Assembly (NCBI GenBank): GCA_934486915.1
Contig: CAKSRC010000003.1
Span: forward strand, 3,313-67,312
DNA length: 64,000 bases
Direction: 5' to 3'
DNA from: an uncultured Eubacteriales bacterium
Lineage (GTDB): Bacteria > Bacillota > Clostridia > Oscillospirales > Acutalibacteraceae
A program made the position numbers and the translations under genes. Position 1 is the first letter of the stretch; every line of letters begins with the position of its first letter. Under the pieces are notes generated by a model. It searched no databases, was not told the origin of the DNA, and was given only the letters and a program-made list of their open reading frames with translations. Shown here in pieces: positions 55,616-64,000 of the stretch.

Positions 55616-55776
55616 TTTCTTCTTTGCTTGCAAACAGCAGAGCATACGACAAATTGCAAGCAGCGCAAGTGGAACATTAGCTCTTTAGTGTTTCAGTGGA
55701 GGATTATGTTCCCCTCTGAAATCTTGGATGGAACCCGCCGCCTTAAGAGGCGATGGACATCTGTACTTTGATTATA
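55616..55776 (+). repeat. Dispersed structured repeat, copy E (before sigK)
   Basis: 161 bp. Begins TTTCTTCTTTGCTTGCAAACAG. It has GACAAATTGCAAGCAGCGCAAG, ACATTAGCTCTT, TTTCAGTGGAGG...CCTCTGAAA, GGATGGAACCCGCCGCCTTA and the end GTACTTTGATTATA. It lies immediately before the sigK ribosome site (20 bp from its end to the ATG), and overlaps the space between the divergent PAP2 and sigK genes. Confidence 0.78.
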
Positions 55777-55795
55777 ATTTAAGGGGGGAAAATAT

Positions 55796-56494
55796 ATGTT
55801 TTCCGGAATTTTTAGTTCTATTTTAAATAATTTACTTTTTCTTATTTTGCATGTAAGCGGTTCGGGTACTTTTCCAAAACCACTTTCCGCAAAAAAGGAA
55901 AGAGAGTACTTAGAACTTCTTCAAAACGGCGACCAAGAGGCAAAAAACAAACTTATAGAGCACAATTTAAGGCTTGTCGCTCACGTAATAAAAAAATATT
56001 ACGCGAGTACCAGCGACCAAGATGACTTAGTTTCAATAGGTACCATAGGTCTTATAAAAGCTATCAATACATTCAAGCCCGATAAAGGAACAAGGCTTTC
56101 AAGCTATGCCGCAAGATGCATAGAAAATGAAGTTTTAATGTTTTTTAGAAACAGCAAAAAAAGTTTGCAAGATGTCTCCATGAACGAGCCTATCGAAACC
56201 GATAAAGACGGCAATGCCCTTACATTAATGGACACAATGGCCGAAGAGGACTCTATAATCGATCAACTTGATGTAAAATTTAAGTCTGAAAAACTAAATA
56301 CATATATGCTCAATGCTCTTTCAAAACGGGAACGTGAAATAATCAAACTTCGCTATGGATTATGTGGAGTAAAACCACTCACGCAAAGAGAAGTCGCAAA
56401 AAAAATGAATATCTCAAGGTCATATGTCTCGAGAATAGAAAAAAAGGCTTTGCTTTCTCTAAGAAAACAATTTGAAAAACATGGCGATGTCTAA
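55796..56494 (+). CDS. sigK: Sporulation sigma factor SigK, uninterrupted pro-form
   Basis: The late mother-cell sigma factor. The 232-residue product starts with a hydrophobic pro-sequence (MFSGIFSSILNNLLFLILHV) followed by SGSGTFPKPLSAKKEREYL, as in pro-sigma-K, which is cleaved by SpoIVFB. Region 2 reads EHNLRLVAHVIKKYY, with KGTRLSSYAARCIENEVLMF; region 4 ends REVAKKMNISRSYVSRIEKKA. There is no skin element in the coding region, so no excision is needed. ATG at 55796 after AAGGGGGG. It lies next to repeat copy E. Confidence 0.92.
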   Translation: MFSGIFSSILNNLLFLILHVSGSGTFPKPLSAKKEREYLELLQNGDQEAKNKLIEHNLRLVAHVIKKYYASTSDQDDLVSIGTIGLIKAINTFKPDKGTRLSSYAARCIENEVLMFFRNSKKSLQDVSMNEPIETDKDGNALTLMDTMAEEDSIIDQLDVKFKSEKLNTYMLNALSKREREIIKLRYGLCGVKPLTQREVAKKMNISRSYVSRIEKKALLSLRKQFEKHGDV

Positions 56495-56497
56495 AGT

Positions 56498-56986
56498 TTA
56501 GTATCCAAACTTCCCTATTATTGACTCATCATTCTTAACCCAATCTTCAACATTGGTAATATTGTATTCATCTTTAGATACCCTAACAATTACCTCTTTA
56601 ATGCCCGCATTTATTATTAAGCGTTTACACATAGAGCATGACGATGCATCCTTTACATATTCCCCGCTTGGAACTACTTTTCCAACTAAATATAAGGATG
56701 CACCCAACATCTCGCTTCTTGATGCATGGATAATGGCGTTTGCCTCGGCGTGGACTGAGCGGCAAAGTTCATATCTTTCCCCTCTTGGGATTCCTAAAGA
56801 TTCTCTTATACATTTTCCTATATCAATACAATTTTCTCTTCCTCTTGGCGCTCCATTATAACCCGAGGATATTATTTGATCATTATTTACCAATATTGCC
56901 CCATAGTTTTTTCTTAGGCAAGTCCCCCTTTCCGAAACCACCTCGGCTATATCTAAATAATAGTTACTTTTATCCCGTCGATCCAC
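56498..56986 (-). CDS. Cytidine/deoxycytidylate deaminase-family protein (ComEB-like)
   Basis: A 162-residue zinc-dependent deaminase. The zinc motifs are HAEANAIIH (His ligand and catalytic Glu) and SCSMCKRLI (two Cys ligands), in the dCMP deaminase arrangement, with YNGAPRG earlier. The family deaminates dCMP to dUMP for thymidylate synthesis; the related ComEB of Bacillus lies in the competence locus, which is not here. The start is a GTG at 56986 after AAAGGGG. It converges with sigK with only 3 bp between stop codons. Confidence 0.88.
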   Translation of the reverse strand: MDRRDKSNYYLDIAEVVSERGTCLRKNYGAILVNNDQIISSGYNGAPRGRENCIDIGKCIRESLGIPRGERYELCRSVHAEANAIIHASRSEMLGASLYLVGKVVPSGEYVKDASSCSMCKRLIINAGIKEVIVRVSKDEYNITNVEDWVKNDESIIGKFGY

Positions 56987-57124
56987 AAATGAATTCCCCT
57001 TTGCAAATTATCTATTTATATATTTTACCCTATGATTGTTCTAATTACAACAGACCCTTAATTATTAAGGCCATATTTTAACACCTTTATTACATCCATT
57101 ATCAGCACCTAACCTTCCGTTTCT

Positions 57125-57153
57125 TGCATAAAATAATGATATGTAGTATAATA
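57125..57153 (+). promoter_or_regulatory. Promoter of the surface-glycan cluster
   Basis: TTGCAT (57125-57130), a 17-bp spacer and TATAAT (57148-57153). It lies about 45 bp before the transferase ATG at 57198 and probably drives the genes up to 61105. Confidence 0.7.
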
Positions 57154-57197
57154 AACCTCGATTTTAGTATATTTTTTGTGTTAGGCGAGGTGAAAAT

Positions 57198-57884
57198 ATG
57201 TTAATGAAAAATTGGGAAGATATCCCCAAGGATATCAAAAATGATGAGGTTAAAATATATTACGATATACTAAAAGATAGGGAAATCAGCCTTTTAATTA
57301 AGCGCTGTTTTGATATTTTATTTTCCTTGATTCTATTGGTGTTATTGTCGCCTGCTTTTCTTTTGATCGCCATATTAATTAAATTTGATTCAAAAGGGCC
57401 TATATTCTTTAGGCAAGAACGAGTCACTAAATATAAAAGAATATTTAAGATATTTAAATTTAGAACCATGGTGAATAATGCCGACAAAATCGGCTCACAA
57501 GTGACGGTGGAAAATGACAGTAGGGTCACTAAAATAGGAAAATATTTAAGGAAAGTACGCTTAGACGAGATTCCTCAGCTTATTAATATACTAATAGGCG
57601 ATATGAGCTTTGTTGGGACAAGGCCTGAGGTTCTTAAATATGTCGATCGATACAGCGATGCAATGAAGGCTACTCTTTTAATGCCCGCCGGCGTCACTTC
57701 TTTGGCAAGCATTAAATTTAAAGATGAAGAAAAACTTTTAAATGACAAGGAAAACGTCGACGACGTTTACGTAAATGAAGTACTTCCTTTAAAAATGGAA
57801 TATAACCTTGAATACATAAAAAGATTTAATTTCTTTTATGATATAAAACTTTTATTTAAAACGTTTTTTGCAGTAATCAAGTAA
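57198..57884 (+). CDS. Bacterial sugar transferase, second copy
   Basis: A 228-residue polyprenyl-phosphate sugar transferase with an N-terminal region of about 35 residues before the membrane helix (residues about 41-62). Core motifs are FRQERVTKYKRIFKIFKFRT, LRKVRLDEIPQLINILIGD and GDMSFVGTRPEV. The C-terminal part (PAGVTSLASIKFKDEEKLLN) differs from the copy at 36686, and the GWAQIHGR motif is replaced, so donor sugar specificity is probably different. ATG at 57198 after GCGAGGTG. First gene of the glycan cluster. Confidence 0.9.
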   Translation: MLMKNWEDIPKDIKNDEVKIYYDILKDREISLLIKRCFDILFSLILLVLLSPAFLLIAILIKFDSKGPIFFRQERVTKYKRIFKIFKFRTMVNNADKIGSQVTVENDSRVTKIGKYLRKVRLDEIPQLINILIGDMSFVGTRPEVLKYVDRYSDAMKATLLMPAGVTSLASIKFKDEEKLLNDKENVDDVYVNEVLPLKMEYNLEYIKRFNFFYDIKLLFKTFFAVIK

Positions 57885-57911
57885 AAAACTTAGGAGATGT
57901 ATTAATTCGAT

Positions 57912-59111
57912 ATGAATATTAAATTTTCACCACCGGATATTTCAAACGAAGAAATAAACGAGGTAATAGACACTTTAAAATCTGGATGGATCACAACAGG
58001 ACCAAAAACTAAATTATTGGAAAATAAAATAGCCGAGTTTTGCGGCACTTCAAAAGCTGTGTGCCTAAATTCTGCGACAGCAGGACTTGAGCTTGTATTA
58101 AGGCTTTTCGGCATAGGACCCGGGGATGAAGTAATTACAAGCGCATATACATACACAGCGTCATGCAGTGTAATTTGCCATGTTGGAGCTACACCTATTT
58201 TAATAGATTCACAAAAAGATTCCCATGAAATGGACTATGACGCTTTGGCAAATGCAATCACTCCTAAAACAAAGGCTGTTATCCCCGTAGATATCGCAGG
58301 AATAATGTGTGACTACGACAAAATATTCGACATAGTAAACTCTAAAAAATCTATGTTTAAGCCAAACAATAAGCTTCAAGAAAGCCTAAACAGGATTTTA
58401 GTTTTAGCCGACGGCGCACACTCCTTAGGTGCTAAATATAAAGGACAAATATCTGGAAGCGTTGCAGACTTTACAAGCTTTTCCTTCCATGCTGTCAAAA
58501 ACTTTACAACCGCTGAAGGTGGAGCAGTAGTTTGGAAAGATATTCCCAACATTTCTAATGAGGATATATATAAACAATTTATGTTATTTTCCCTTCATGG
58601 TCAAAACAAGGATGCCCTTGCTAAAACTCAAAAAGGTAGCTGGGAATATGACATCATTGCACCTTATTACAAGTGCAATATGACTGACATCATGGCGGCT
58701 ATAGGTCTTGCTCAATATAGGCGTTATAGTGGAATGCTTGAAAGAAGAAAAAATATTGTATCGCAATACAATGAAGCATTTAAAGATGAAGACGTTACTT
58801 TCTTAAACCACTATGATGACGACCACCAAGGCAGCGGACACTTATACATGGTAAGACTTAATAATAAAAGTCTTGAGCAAAGAAACAAAATGATAGAATT
58901 AATGGAAGAAAACGGTGTAGCCGTAAATGTGCATTATAAGCCATTGCCTATGCATACGGCCTACAAAAACCTAGGGTTCGACATAAAGGATTTCCCTAAT
59001 GCCTATAATCTATATAAAAATGAAATCACATTACCCCTTAATACTCTCTTGACTGATGAGGAAGTTGCCTATGTAATCAAAACATTCAAAGAATGTCTAT
59101 CTAAAATATAG
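57912..59111 (+). CDS. DegT/DnrJ/EryC1/StrS aminotransferase
   Basis: A PLP-dependent sugar aminotransferase (399 residues), converting a 4-keto or 3-keto nucleotide sugar to an amino sugar. Motifs: SGWITTGPKTKLLENKIAEF, NSATAGLELVLRLFGIGPGD, ADGAHSLGAKYKG, and the PLP lysine in FSFHAVKNFTTAEGG. It resembles PglE/PseC-like enzymes used before PglC-type transferases, which fits the transferase upstream. ATG at 57912. Confidence 0.9.
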   Translation: MNIKFSPPDISNEEINEVIDTLKSGWITTGPKTKLLENKIAEFCGTSKAVCLNSATAGLELVLRLFGIGPGDEVITSAYTYTASCSVICHVGATPILIDSQKDSHEMDYDALANAITPKTKAVIPVDIAGIMCDYDKIFDIVNSKKSMFKPNNKLQESLNRILVLADGAHSLGAKYKGQISGSVADFTSFSFHAVKNFTTAEGGAVVWKDIPNISNEDIYKQFMLFSLHGQNKDALAKTQKGSWEYDIIAPYYKCNMTDIMAAIGLAQYRRYSGMLERRKNIVSQYNEAFKDEDVTFLNHYDDDHQGSGHLYMVRLNNKSLEQRNKMIELMEENGVAVNVHYKPLPMHTAYKNLGFDIKDFPNAYNLYKNEITLPLNTLLTDEEVAYVIKTFKECLSKI

Positions 59112-59151
59112 TTAGGTAAATATTGTTTCAACTATTATAAGGAGAATATTT

Positions 59152-60696
59152 ATGCAGTTTATAAAAACTGATCTAAAAAGGCTAGATGAAATAATTTTCA
59201 ATCCAAGCCTTTTTAGAATTGCCTATATTATAGATTTGTTTTTAGGAATGTTGGCCTTTTTAGAGCCCACTTCACTTGTCTTAAAATGTCTTATCCTTTC
59301 TTGGGGAGCTCTTATATTTATACATAACTTTATTAAAACAAAAGCATTCCTAAAAATTAAGTATTATAAAATATTGATTCTATTTTTAGGGCTGTGTTTA
59401 TTTACAACACTTTTGCATTTTAATGATAATCTTCTTGCTAACCTACTTTTTATATACCACACATCCATATGTTTTTTTATGTTTTATGGAATGAATGTTC
59501 AAAATGATAAGAAGTCAATAGAAAAGGAAATGGTATTTATATTTAAGTTTATAACCATAAGTACCACCTTGCTTTCTTGTCTTGGGCTATTGATTTTTGC
59601 GTTTAAAACCCAAATAAATATCCAAGACTATTGGCTTGGAATATATCAAAATAGGTTTATAGGTGTCTATTCAAACCCCAATTTATTGGCGTTTTCATGT
59701 GTCCTATCTATAATATTCGGCTATATGCTTACCCAAAAGGACACTTTAGGCCAATACACAAAAAACAAGCACTTATATATAGCTTCCATTGTTATCAATA
59801 TTGGCGCATTAATCCTTTCTGATTCTAATGCTTCATTACTTTTCTTTATTCTATACATAATTGTGTTAATATTCTATAAATTATTTTCTAATAAAACTTT
59901 CTTTTCAATAAGTGATATTATTAAAAGATCAACCTTATTAGTCCTTTGTTGCTTAGTATTATTCTTGTTGACATTTGGGCTAAGAAACTTTGTGCAGGAT
60001 AAAGTGGCCATATTTGTAAATGATATTCACCAAAGCCAAGAACCTATACATGACAATAAAAATGAGTTTGAAAATATAATAACAGAAGAAGAGGTAACTG
60101 ATGATGACAGTAATGATAATGAGGAAGAAAGTATTGAAGAAGCTGTCGAAATAGGAAGAGACCCGCTAAGTGGAAGTTATGATGTAAGCAGTGGAAGAAT
60201 TACACTTCTAAAGCAATCATTAATTATGTTTAAAAATCATCCATTTTTTGGAGTAGGTAGAGGAAATATTGTAGAGTACGGTCTGCGTGAAATACCCGGC
60301 GGACTTAGATTTTCAGATTTTCATAACGGTTATGTAACCATATTAGTGTCTTGGGGTACAATTGGATTTATAATATTTTCAAGTTTCGCTCTTATGTTAG
60401 CCATTGATATGTGTAAAAGTCTTTTTAACATGGGCAAAAATCGCGACTCAAAAATATACTCCAATTTATTTTCAATTATAGTATCTTATGCATTCTATAG
60501 TCTTTTTGAAAAAACAATCTTATCTGAAATAACCTTTATGGTAGTTATATTTTGGTTGATACTTGGCTATGCTTCTACTTATATTAATGTAAGAAATAAC
60601 TTTGCAAAAGAGGGGTTAAACTATGAAGGAAAGCTTCTTAATAGACAAAAATACACTTTTAGACGAAGGGGTTTCATCATCAAGTATAAAATCTAA
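59152..60696 (+). CDS. O-antigen ligase/Wzy-like membrane protein
   Basis: A polytopic membrane protein of 514 residues with about ten to twelve helices. The signature of the Wzy_C/O-antigen ligase family is visible in FGVGRGNIVEYGLREIPGG and FSDFHNGYVTILVSWGTIGF. A loop around residues 290-335 is markedly acidic (HDNKNEFENIITEEEVTDDD and onward, rich in Glu and Asp). It likely polymerises or attaches the glycan made by the cluster. ATG at 59152 with AAGGAG. Its last 74 bases overlap the next gene. Confidence 0.8.
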   Translation: MQFIKTDLKRLDEIIFNPSLFRIAYIIDLFLGMLAFLEPTSLVLKCLILSWGALIFIHNFIKTKAFLKIKYYKILILFLGLCLFTTLLHFNDNLLANLLFIYHTSICFFMFYGMNVQNDKKSIEKEMVFIFKFITISTTLLSCLGLLIFAFKTQINIQDYWLGIYQNRFIGVYSNPNLLAFSCVLSIIFGYMLTQKDTLGQYTKNKHLYIASIVINIGALILSDSNASLLFFILYIIVLIFYKLFSNKTFFSISDIIKRSTLLVLCCLVLFLLTFGLRNFVQDKVAIFVNDIHQSQEPIHDNKNEFENIITEEEVTDDDSNDNEEESIEEAVEIGRDPLSGSYDVSSGRITLLKQSLIMFKNHPFFGVGRGNIVEYGLREIPGGLRFSDFHNGYVTILVSWGTIGFIIFSSFALMLAIDMCKSLFNMGKNRDSKIYSNLFSIIVSYAFYSLFEKTILSEITFMVVIFWLILGYASTYINVRNNFAKEGLNYEGKLLNRQKYTFRRRGFIIKYKI

Positions 60697-61105
60697 GGAT
60701 TTATTAAGGCTAAAGGGTAAAGTGGACAAATCATTTATGATGTCTTCTATATACACTGAAATAAACTTCGATTTTAAACCAATATACAAAAGACATAATG
60801 AAGAGAAAAATCTTGTAACAATAATTTGCGTAAACAAGACTATAGAAATCCCCTATGAGGTATTGGAGCTTGGCAATCAAGGAAATATCACTTTTATGCA
60901 GCCAAATCCACGCTTTACATTCACGATATCGACAGGCTCGTATATAATCGACCCTAAATTTTTAGACTTTGTCTTTGAAGACCAAGATGTCACTATAGAA
61001 AATATCATTAAATACTGTTTAAAAAAAGGACAAAAAATAGGTGTGTTTATTATACCCTCAAGCTCATTTAAAGATATAAGAAAAATCCCTTTGTTTGTAG
61101 ATTAA
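60623..61105 (+). CDS. Unknown protein overlapping the ligase gene
   Basis: A 160-residue protein in another frame that overlaps the end of the ligase gene by 74 bp. The ATG at 60623 follows AGAGGGG, so it is probably real. There is no signal peptide or membrane helix. It looks beta-rich in residues 60-120 (TIICVNKTIEIPYEVLELGN, PRFTFTISTGSYIIDPKF). No family was recognised. It ends 25 bp before nadE. A role in the glycan cluster is inferred from position only. Confidence 0.7.
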   Translation: MKESFLIDKNTLLDEGVSSSSIKSKDLLRLKGKVDKSFMMSSIYTEINFDFKPIYKRHNEEKNLVTIICVNKTIEIPYEVLELGNQGNITFMQPNPRFTFTISTGSYIIDPKFLDFVFEDQDVTIENIIKYCLKKGQKIGVFIIPSSSFKDIRKIPLFVD

Positions 61106-61130
61106 AATAAAATTATTTTATGGAGGCAAA

Positions 61131-63032
61131 ATGAAAGACGGTTTTTTAAGAGTTGCATGTGCAACTAATAATGTAAAGGTCGCAGACTGCGACTATAACT
61201 CTAACGAGATTATAAAGCTAATATTTGAAGCTCACGAAAAGGGAACTTCTTTAATTGTTTTTCCTGAACTCTCTATCACTGCTTATACTTGCATGGACTT
61301 ATTTTTTCAAAAAAGTCTCTTAGACTCTGCTCAAAAATCACTCCTAAAGATAGCGAAAGAAACCTCAAAACTTGATATCATTTCTATTGTTGGACTACCC
61401 TTAAAAAATAATAATTGCCTATATAACTGCGCCTGTGTTATCCAAAAGGGAAAAATTCTTGGTTTTGTACCCAAAATGAATATACCAAATTACAGCGAAT
61501 TTCAAGAGCTTCGCTTTTTCGACAAGGGGTGCAATTATAAAACCATAGACTTTTACGGTCAAAGTGTACCATTGGGAAGCAATATAGTATTTTCGTGCAA
61601 AAACTTCAAAGAGTTTAAATTCTCAATCGAAATATGTGAAGATCTTTGGGTCTCTAACCCACCATCCAATAACCTTTGCCAAGCAGGCGCTAATATTATT
61701 GCTAACCTTTCGGCAAGCAATGAACTAATTTCAAAGGCTAAATATAGAAAAGACCTTGTAAAAATGCAATCTGCAAAACTTACATCCTGTTATCTTTATG
61801 CCGATGCGGGTCCTGGGGAATCAAGCACTGATTTAGTCTTTTCGGCCCACAATATAATAGCCGAAAACGGAATAGTTTTAAAAGAATCCTCTAAGTTTAA
61901 ATCCGGCATTATTGTAGAAGACATTGACCTTCAAAAGATAGAATCCGAAAGAGTAAAAACAGCGACAAGCTACGGCGAAAAAACTGCTTTTGAAGTGGAG
62001 TTTTCTATCAATAAACGTGATATCCCCCTAAAACGAGAAATCCCTAAATTTCCATTTGTGCCATCAAGCTCAAATAAGCTTTCGGAACACTGCGAGGAAA
62101 TCCTTACAATTCAAGCCATGGGTCTTGCTAAAAGGCTCAAACACACAGGCTTAAAATCTGTTGTCTTGGGAGTTTCCGGCGGGCTTGACTCAACTCTTGC
62201 ATTGATTGTCATAAAAAAGGCTTTCGATATCTTAAATCTCGACAAGCAAAATATAAGGGCTGTAAGTATGCCCTGCTTTGGGACAACCACAAGGACAAAA
62301 TCAAATGCCCAAAAGCTTGCCTTGGCATATAAGGCCTCGTTTGAGGAAATTAATATTTACGAGTCTGTAAAAAAGCACTTTGAAGATATTGGCCATGACG
62401 ATAAAATACATGACGTAACATACGAAAATTCGCAAGCAAGAGAAAGAACTCAAATTTTGATGGATCTTTCCAACAAATATAATGCTTTAGTAATTGGTAC
62501 TGGGGACCTTTCGGAATTGGCCCTTGGGTTTGCTACGTATAACGGCGACCATATGTCTATGTATGCAGTAAACTCCTCAATTCCTAAAACCTTAGTTCGT
62601 CATTTAGTTGAGTATGAGGCAAACCACTCTAATGACAGCCTAAAAGAAATACTCTTAGATATCCTAAATACTCCCGTAAGCCCCGAACTTTTGCCGCCAA
62701 GTGATAATAAAATATCACAAAAGACCGAAGAAATAGTGGGACCATATGAACTTCATGATTTCTTTTTATATTACTTCATACGTTTTGCGTTTACACCTAA
62801 AAAAATTCTTAGGTTAGCTTTAATCGCTTTTAAAGACGCATATGACGAAGAAACCATAAAAAAATGGCTTACCATATTCCTAAAAAGGTTCTTCTCCCAG
62901 CAGTTTAAAAGGTCATGTTTGCCGGACGGCCCTAAGGTTGGAAGCGTATCGCTTTCGCCTAGAGGAGATTTTAGGATGCCAAGCGATGCGGAAGTAAATA
63001 TATGGATTAACGACTTGCAATCTAATGATTAA
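61131..63032 (+). CDS. nadE: Glutamine-dependent NAD synthetase
   Basis: The last step of NAD synthesis: amidation of deamido-NAD using ammonia from glutamine. The 633-residue product has an N-terminal nitrilase-type glutaminase (Glu in VFPELSIT, Lys in VPKMNIPNYSEF, Cys in SIEICEDLW) and a C-terminal ATP-pyrophosphatase domain with GVSGGLDSTLAL and TGDLSELALGFATYNGDHM. ATG at 61131 after TGGAGGC. It is the last plus-strand gene and probably follows the glycan transcript. Confidence 0.96.
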   Translation: MKDGFLRVACATNNVKVADCDYNSNEIIKLIFEAHEKGTSLIVFPELSITAYTCMDLFFQKSLLDSAQKSLLKIAKETSKLDIISIVGLPLKNNNCLYNCACVIQKGKILGFVPKMNIPNYSEFQELRFFDKGCNYKTIDFYGQSVPLGSNIVFSCKNFKEFKFSIEICEDLWVSNPPSNNLCQAGANIIANLSASNELISKAKYRKDLVKMQSAKLTSCYLYADAGPGESSTDLVFSAHNIIAENGIVLKESSKFKSGIIVEDIDLQKIESERVKTATSYGEKTAFEVEFSINKRDIPLKREIPKFPFVPSSSNKLSEHCEEILTIQAMGLAKRLKHTGLKSVVLGVSGGLDSTLALIVIKKAFDILNLDKQNIRAVSMPCFGTTTRTKSNAQKLALAYKASFEEINIYESVKKHFEDIGHDDKIHDVTYENSQARERTQILMDLSNKYNALVIGTGDLSELALGFATYNGDHMSMYAVNSSIPKTLVRHLVEYEANHSNDSLKEILLDILNTPVSPELLPPSDNKISQKTEEIVGPYELHDFFLYYFIRFAFTPKKILRLALIAFKDAYDEETIKKWLTIFLKRFFSQQFKRSCLPDGPKVGSVSLSPRGDFRMPSDAEVNIWINDLQSND

Positions 63033-63053
63033 TAATAATTTAAAACCAATATA

Positions 63054-63091
63054 AAGAAATAATGGAGCACCTAAGTGCTCCATTATTTCTT
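63054..63091. terminator. Bidirectional terminator after nadE
   Basis: AAGAAATAATGGAGCAC (63054-63070) and GTGCTCCATTATTTCTT (63075-63091) form a perfect 17-bp stem with a 4-nt loop between converging genes. Confidence 0.9.
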
Positions 63092-63096
63092 GTCTA

Positions 63097-63750
63097 TTAA
63101 TCGCCAATAATAAAATCTTTGAATAGGTCTTCAACTGTTTTTAATAACCCTGATGTCTTTATGACTACTTGGCCGTCCTCAATTCTAAACTCATCAATTT
63201 GTATTTTTACGCTTGTCGAATGAATATCATACTTTATATACGAATTAACAAACAGCTTATTATCTGCAGATGTAAACATATCAGGTTCACTATTCTTTAT
63301 CTTATCTGCAAGCATTTTTGATGAGATCGGCAATAATCCTACTTTTGCATTGGAAATTTCAAAACAAAATACATTATTTTCTTTGTCGAGTGAAGGTTTA
63401 ACGTATGCACTTACACCCAAATCAATTGATTTATAGGTTATTGGCATATAAACCTTTACTTTATCATCTTTCATATCCTGCAAGTCAAAATAAAGCCCGT
63501 TAACTGAACCGTTGCTACTCTCTTTTGTTAGCCTATACGCCAAGGCTCCATTGAGCTCATCCTGCGATACTTTAAGCTCTGAACTTTGAACTGTCGATAT
63601 AATTATATCTTGCATTAATTTAGTGGACGGTTCTACTTTATACTTATCCTTGTTTGGATCTTTCAATACTAATAGTGATAAAGCACTTATAATTACCACA
63701 AGTATTAACGCGATAATTATAAAAATTTTTAAAGGTTTGTTATTTCGCAT
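63097..63750 (-). CDS. Membrane-anchored protein of unknown function (YpmS-like)
   Basis: A 217-residue protein with a basic N-terminus, one membrane helix (about residues 8-29) and an extracytoplasmic domain. Its layout (ESSELK-type tract, NGALAYRL, a series of beta strands such as VKVYMPITYKSIDLGVSAYV) resembles the YpmS/DUF2140 group, but the match is weak by eye. I chose the ATG at 63750 after GGGGAG. It directly follows mutS2, with the stop of that gene 22 bp upstream of its start, so it may be co-transcribed. Confidence 0.7.
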   Translation of the reverse strand: MRNNKPLKIFIIIALILVVIISALSLLVLKDPNKDKYKVEPSTKLMQDIIISTVQSSELKVSQDELNGALAYRLTKESSNGSVNGLYFDLQDMKDDKVKVYMPITYKSIDLGVSAYVKPSLDKENNVFCFEISNAKVGLLPISSKMLADKIKNSEPDMFTSADNKLFVNSYIKYDIHSTSVKIQIDEFRIEDGQVVIKTSGLLKTVEDLFKDFIIGD

Positions 63751-63772
63751 TTTAATCTCCCCTAACACAAAA

Positions 63773-64000
63773 TTATTTAAGTTCTACTATTGTTACTCCC
63801 GCTTCACCTTCGCCAAAGACACCCAGCCTATAACTTTTAACGGCAGGATGTTTCTTTAAGTGGGCATGGACCTCTTTTCTAAGTACTCCCGTACCCTTTC
63901 CATGTATTACCGTTAATTGAGATACATTTAAAAGAATAGCATTATCTATAAAATAATCCAACTCTATTATCGCATCCAATGCATTCTTTCCTCTTAAATC
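63773..64000 (-). CDS. mutS2: MutS2 C-terminal Smr domain, partial
   Basis: Only the last 75 residues are in the window; the gene runs off the right edge. The Smr nuclease domain is clear: DLRGKNALDAIIELDYFID, the HGKGTGVLRKEVHAHLKKHP loop, and GEGEAGVTIVELK at the end. MutS2 blocks recombination and, in Firmicutes, rescues collided ribosomes (RqcU). The stop lies at 63773, and the frame continues open to 64000 without an upstream start in view. Confidence 0.92.
   Translation of the reverse strand, partial: DLRGKNALDAIIELDYFIDNAILLNVSQLTVIHGKGTGVLRKEVHAHLKKHPAVKSYRLGVFGEGEAGVTIVELK

Noticed and set aside
55720..55760. TGGAACCCGCCG in repeat copy E as a T-box antiterminator
   Set aside because: The similarity to the T-box sequence is partial. 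The same block recurs in other copies before unrelated genes, and there is no terminator alternative.
57157..57190. CCTCG/CGAGG inverted repeat before the second sugar transferase
   Set aside because: The arms are only five to six bases with a loop of about 27, so the pairing is likely by chance.

Overview
The window is a low-GC chromosome segment from a spore-forming member of the Clostridia. Evidence for this is the set of sporulation genes (spoIID, ytaF, a ylmC/ymxH-type gene, an intact pro-sigK), the class III heat-shock operon ctsR-mcsA-mcsB-clpC, a Bacillus-type pyruvate kinase with a C-terminal PEP-utiliser domain, strong AAAGGAGG ribosome binding sites, and frequent TTG and GTG starts. 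I see no rRNA, tRNA, CRISPR array or intact insertion sequence. The genus cannot be fixed from what is visible.

Layout. 1-1945 (minus) is the edge of a contractile injection system or phage-tail-like locus: a tail sheath gene running off the left end, preceded by a charged unknown gene and a near-consensus promoter. 2475-7526 (plus) holds prmA, apparently starting at an ATT codon, and a heterodimeric ABC exporter. 7717-13746 is mixed housekeeping: yceD-rpmF, gapA, spoIID and an ABC-F ATPase. 14097-18926 holds nrdR, an Rrf2 regulator and the dgt-dnaG-rpoD operon. 19088-27363 holds rpmE, a VanY-like protein that has lost its zinc ligands, pyk, nth, aspS and hisS. 27485-33467 is a cell-shape cluster (mreB, mreC, mreD, PBP2, minD, a methylglyoxal-synthase-like gene) with no minC or minE. 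33741-39074 (plus) carries small redox and membrane genes, a holin/zinc-ribbon protein, a sugar transferase and citrate synthase.

39354-43888 is the CtsR regulon operon with a perfect CtsR operator. 44312-51033 holds ppa, trmL, a SEDS-family glycosyltransferase (FtsW/RodA/SpoVE) and a Ca-type P-ATPase. 51154-56494 holds ytaF, a second P-type ATPase, ylmC/ymxH, a PAP2 phosphatase and sigK. 57198-61105 is a surface-glycan cluster (sugar transferase, DegT aminotransferase, O-antigen-ligase-like protein, unknown protein). 61131-64000 holds nadE, a membrane-anchored protein and the Smr end of mutS2.

The least explained structure is a family of five dispersed intergenic repeats (about 133-161 bp). 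They share a set of hairpins and mostly end in TTTGATTATA. They lie just before nrdR, ppa, the SEDS gene and sigK, and downstream of clpC. They look like either a structured RNA family or a small non-autonomous mobile element whose 3' end resembles IS200/IS605 ends. Other points of interest are the injection-system edge, the ATT start of prmA, two likely pseudoenzymes, and a holin gene whose ribosome binding site is buried in a perfect hairpin.
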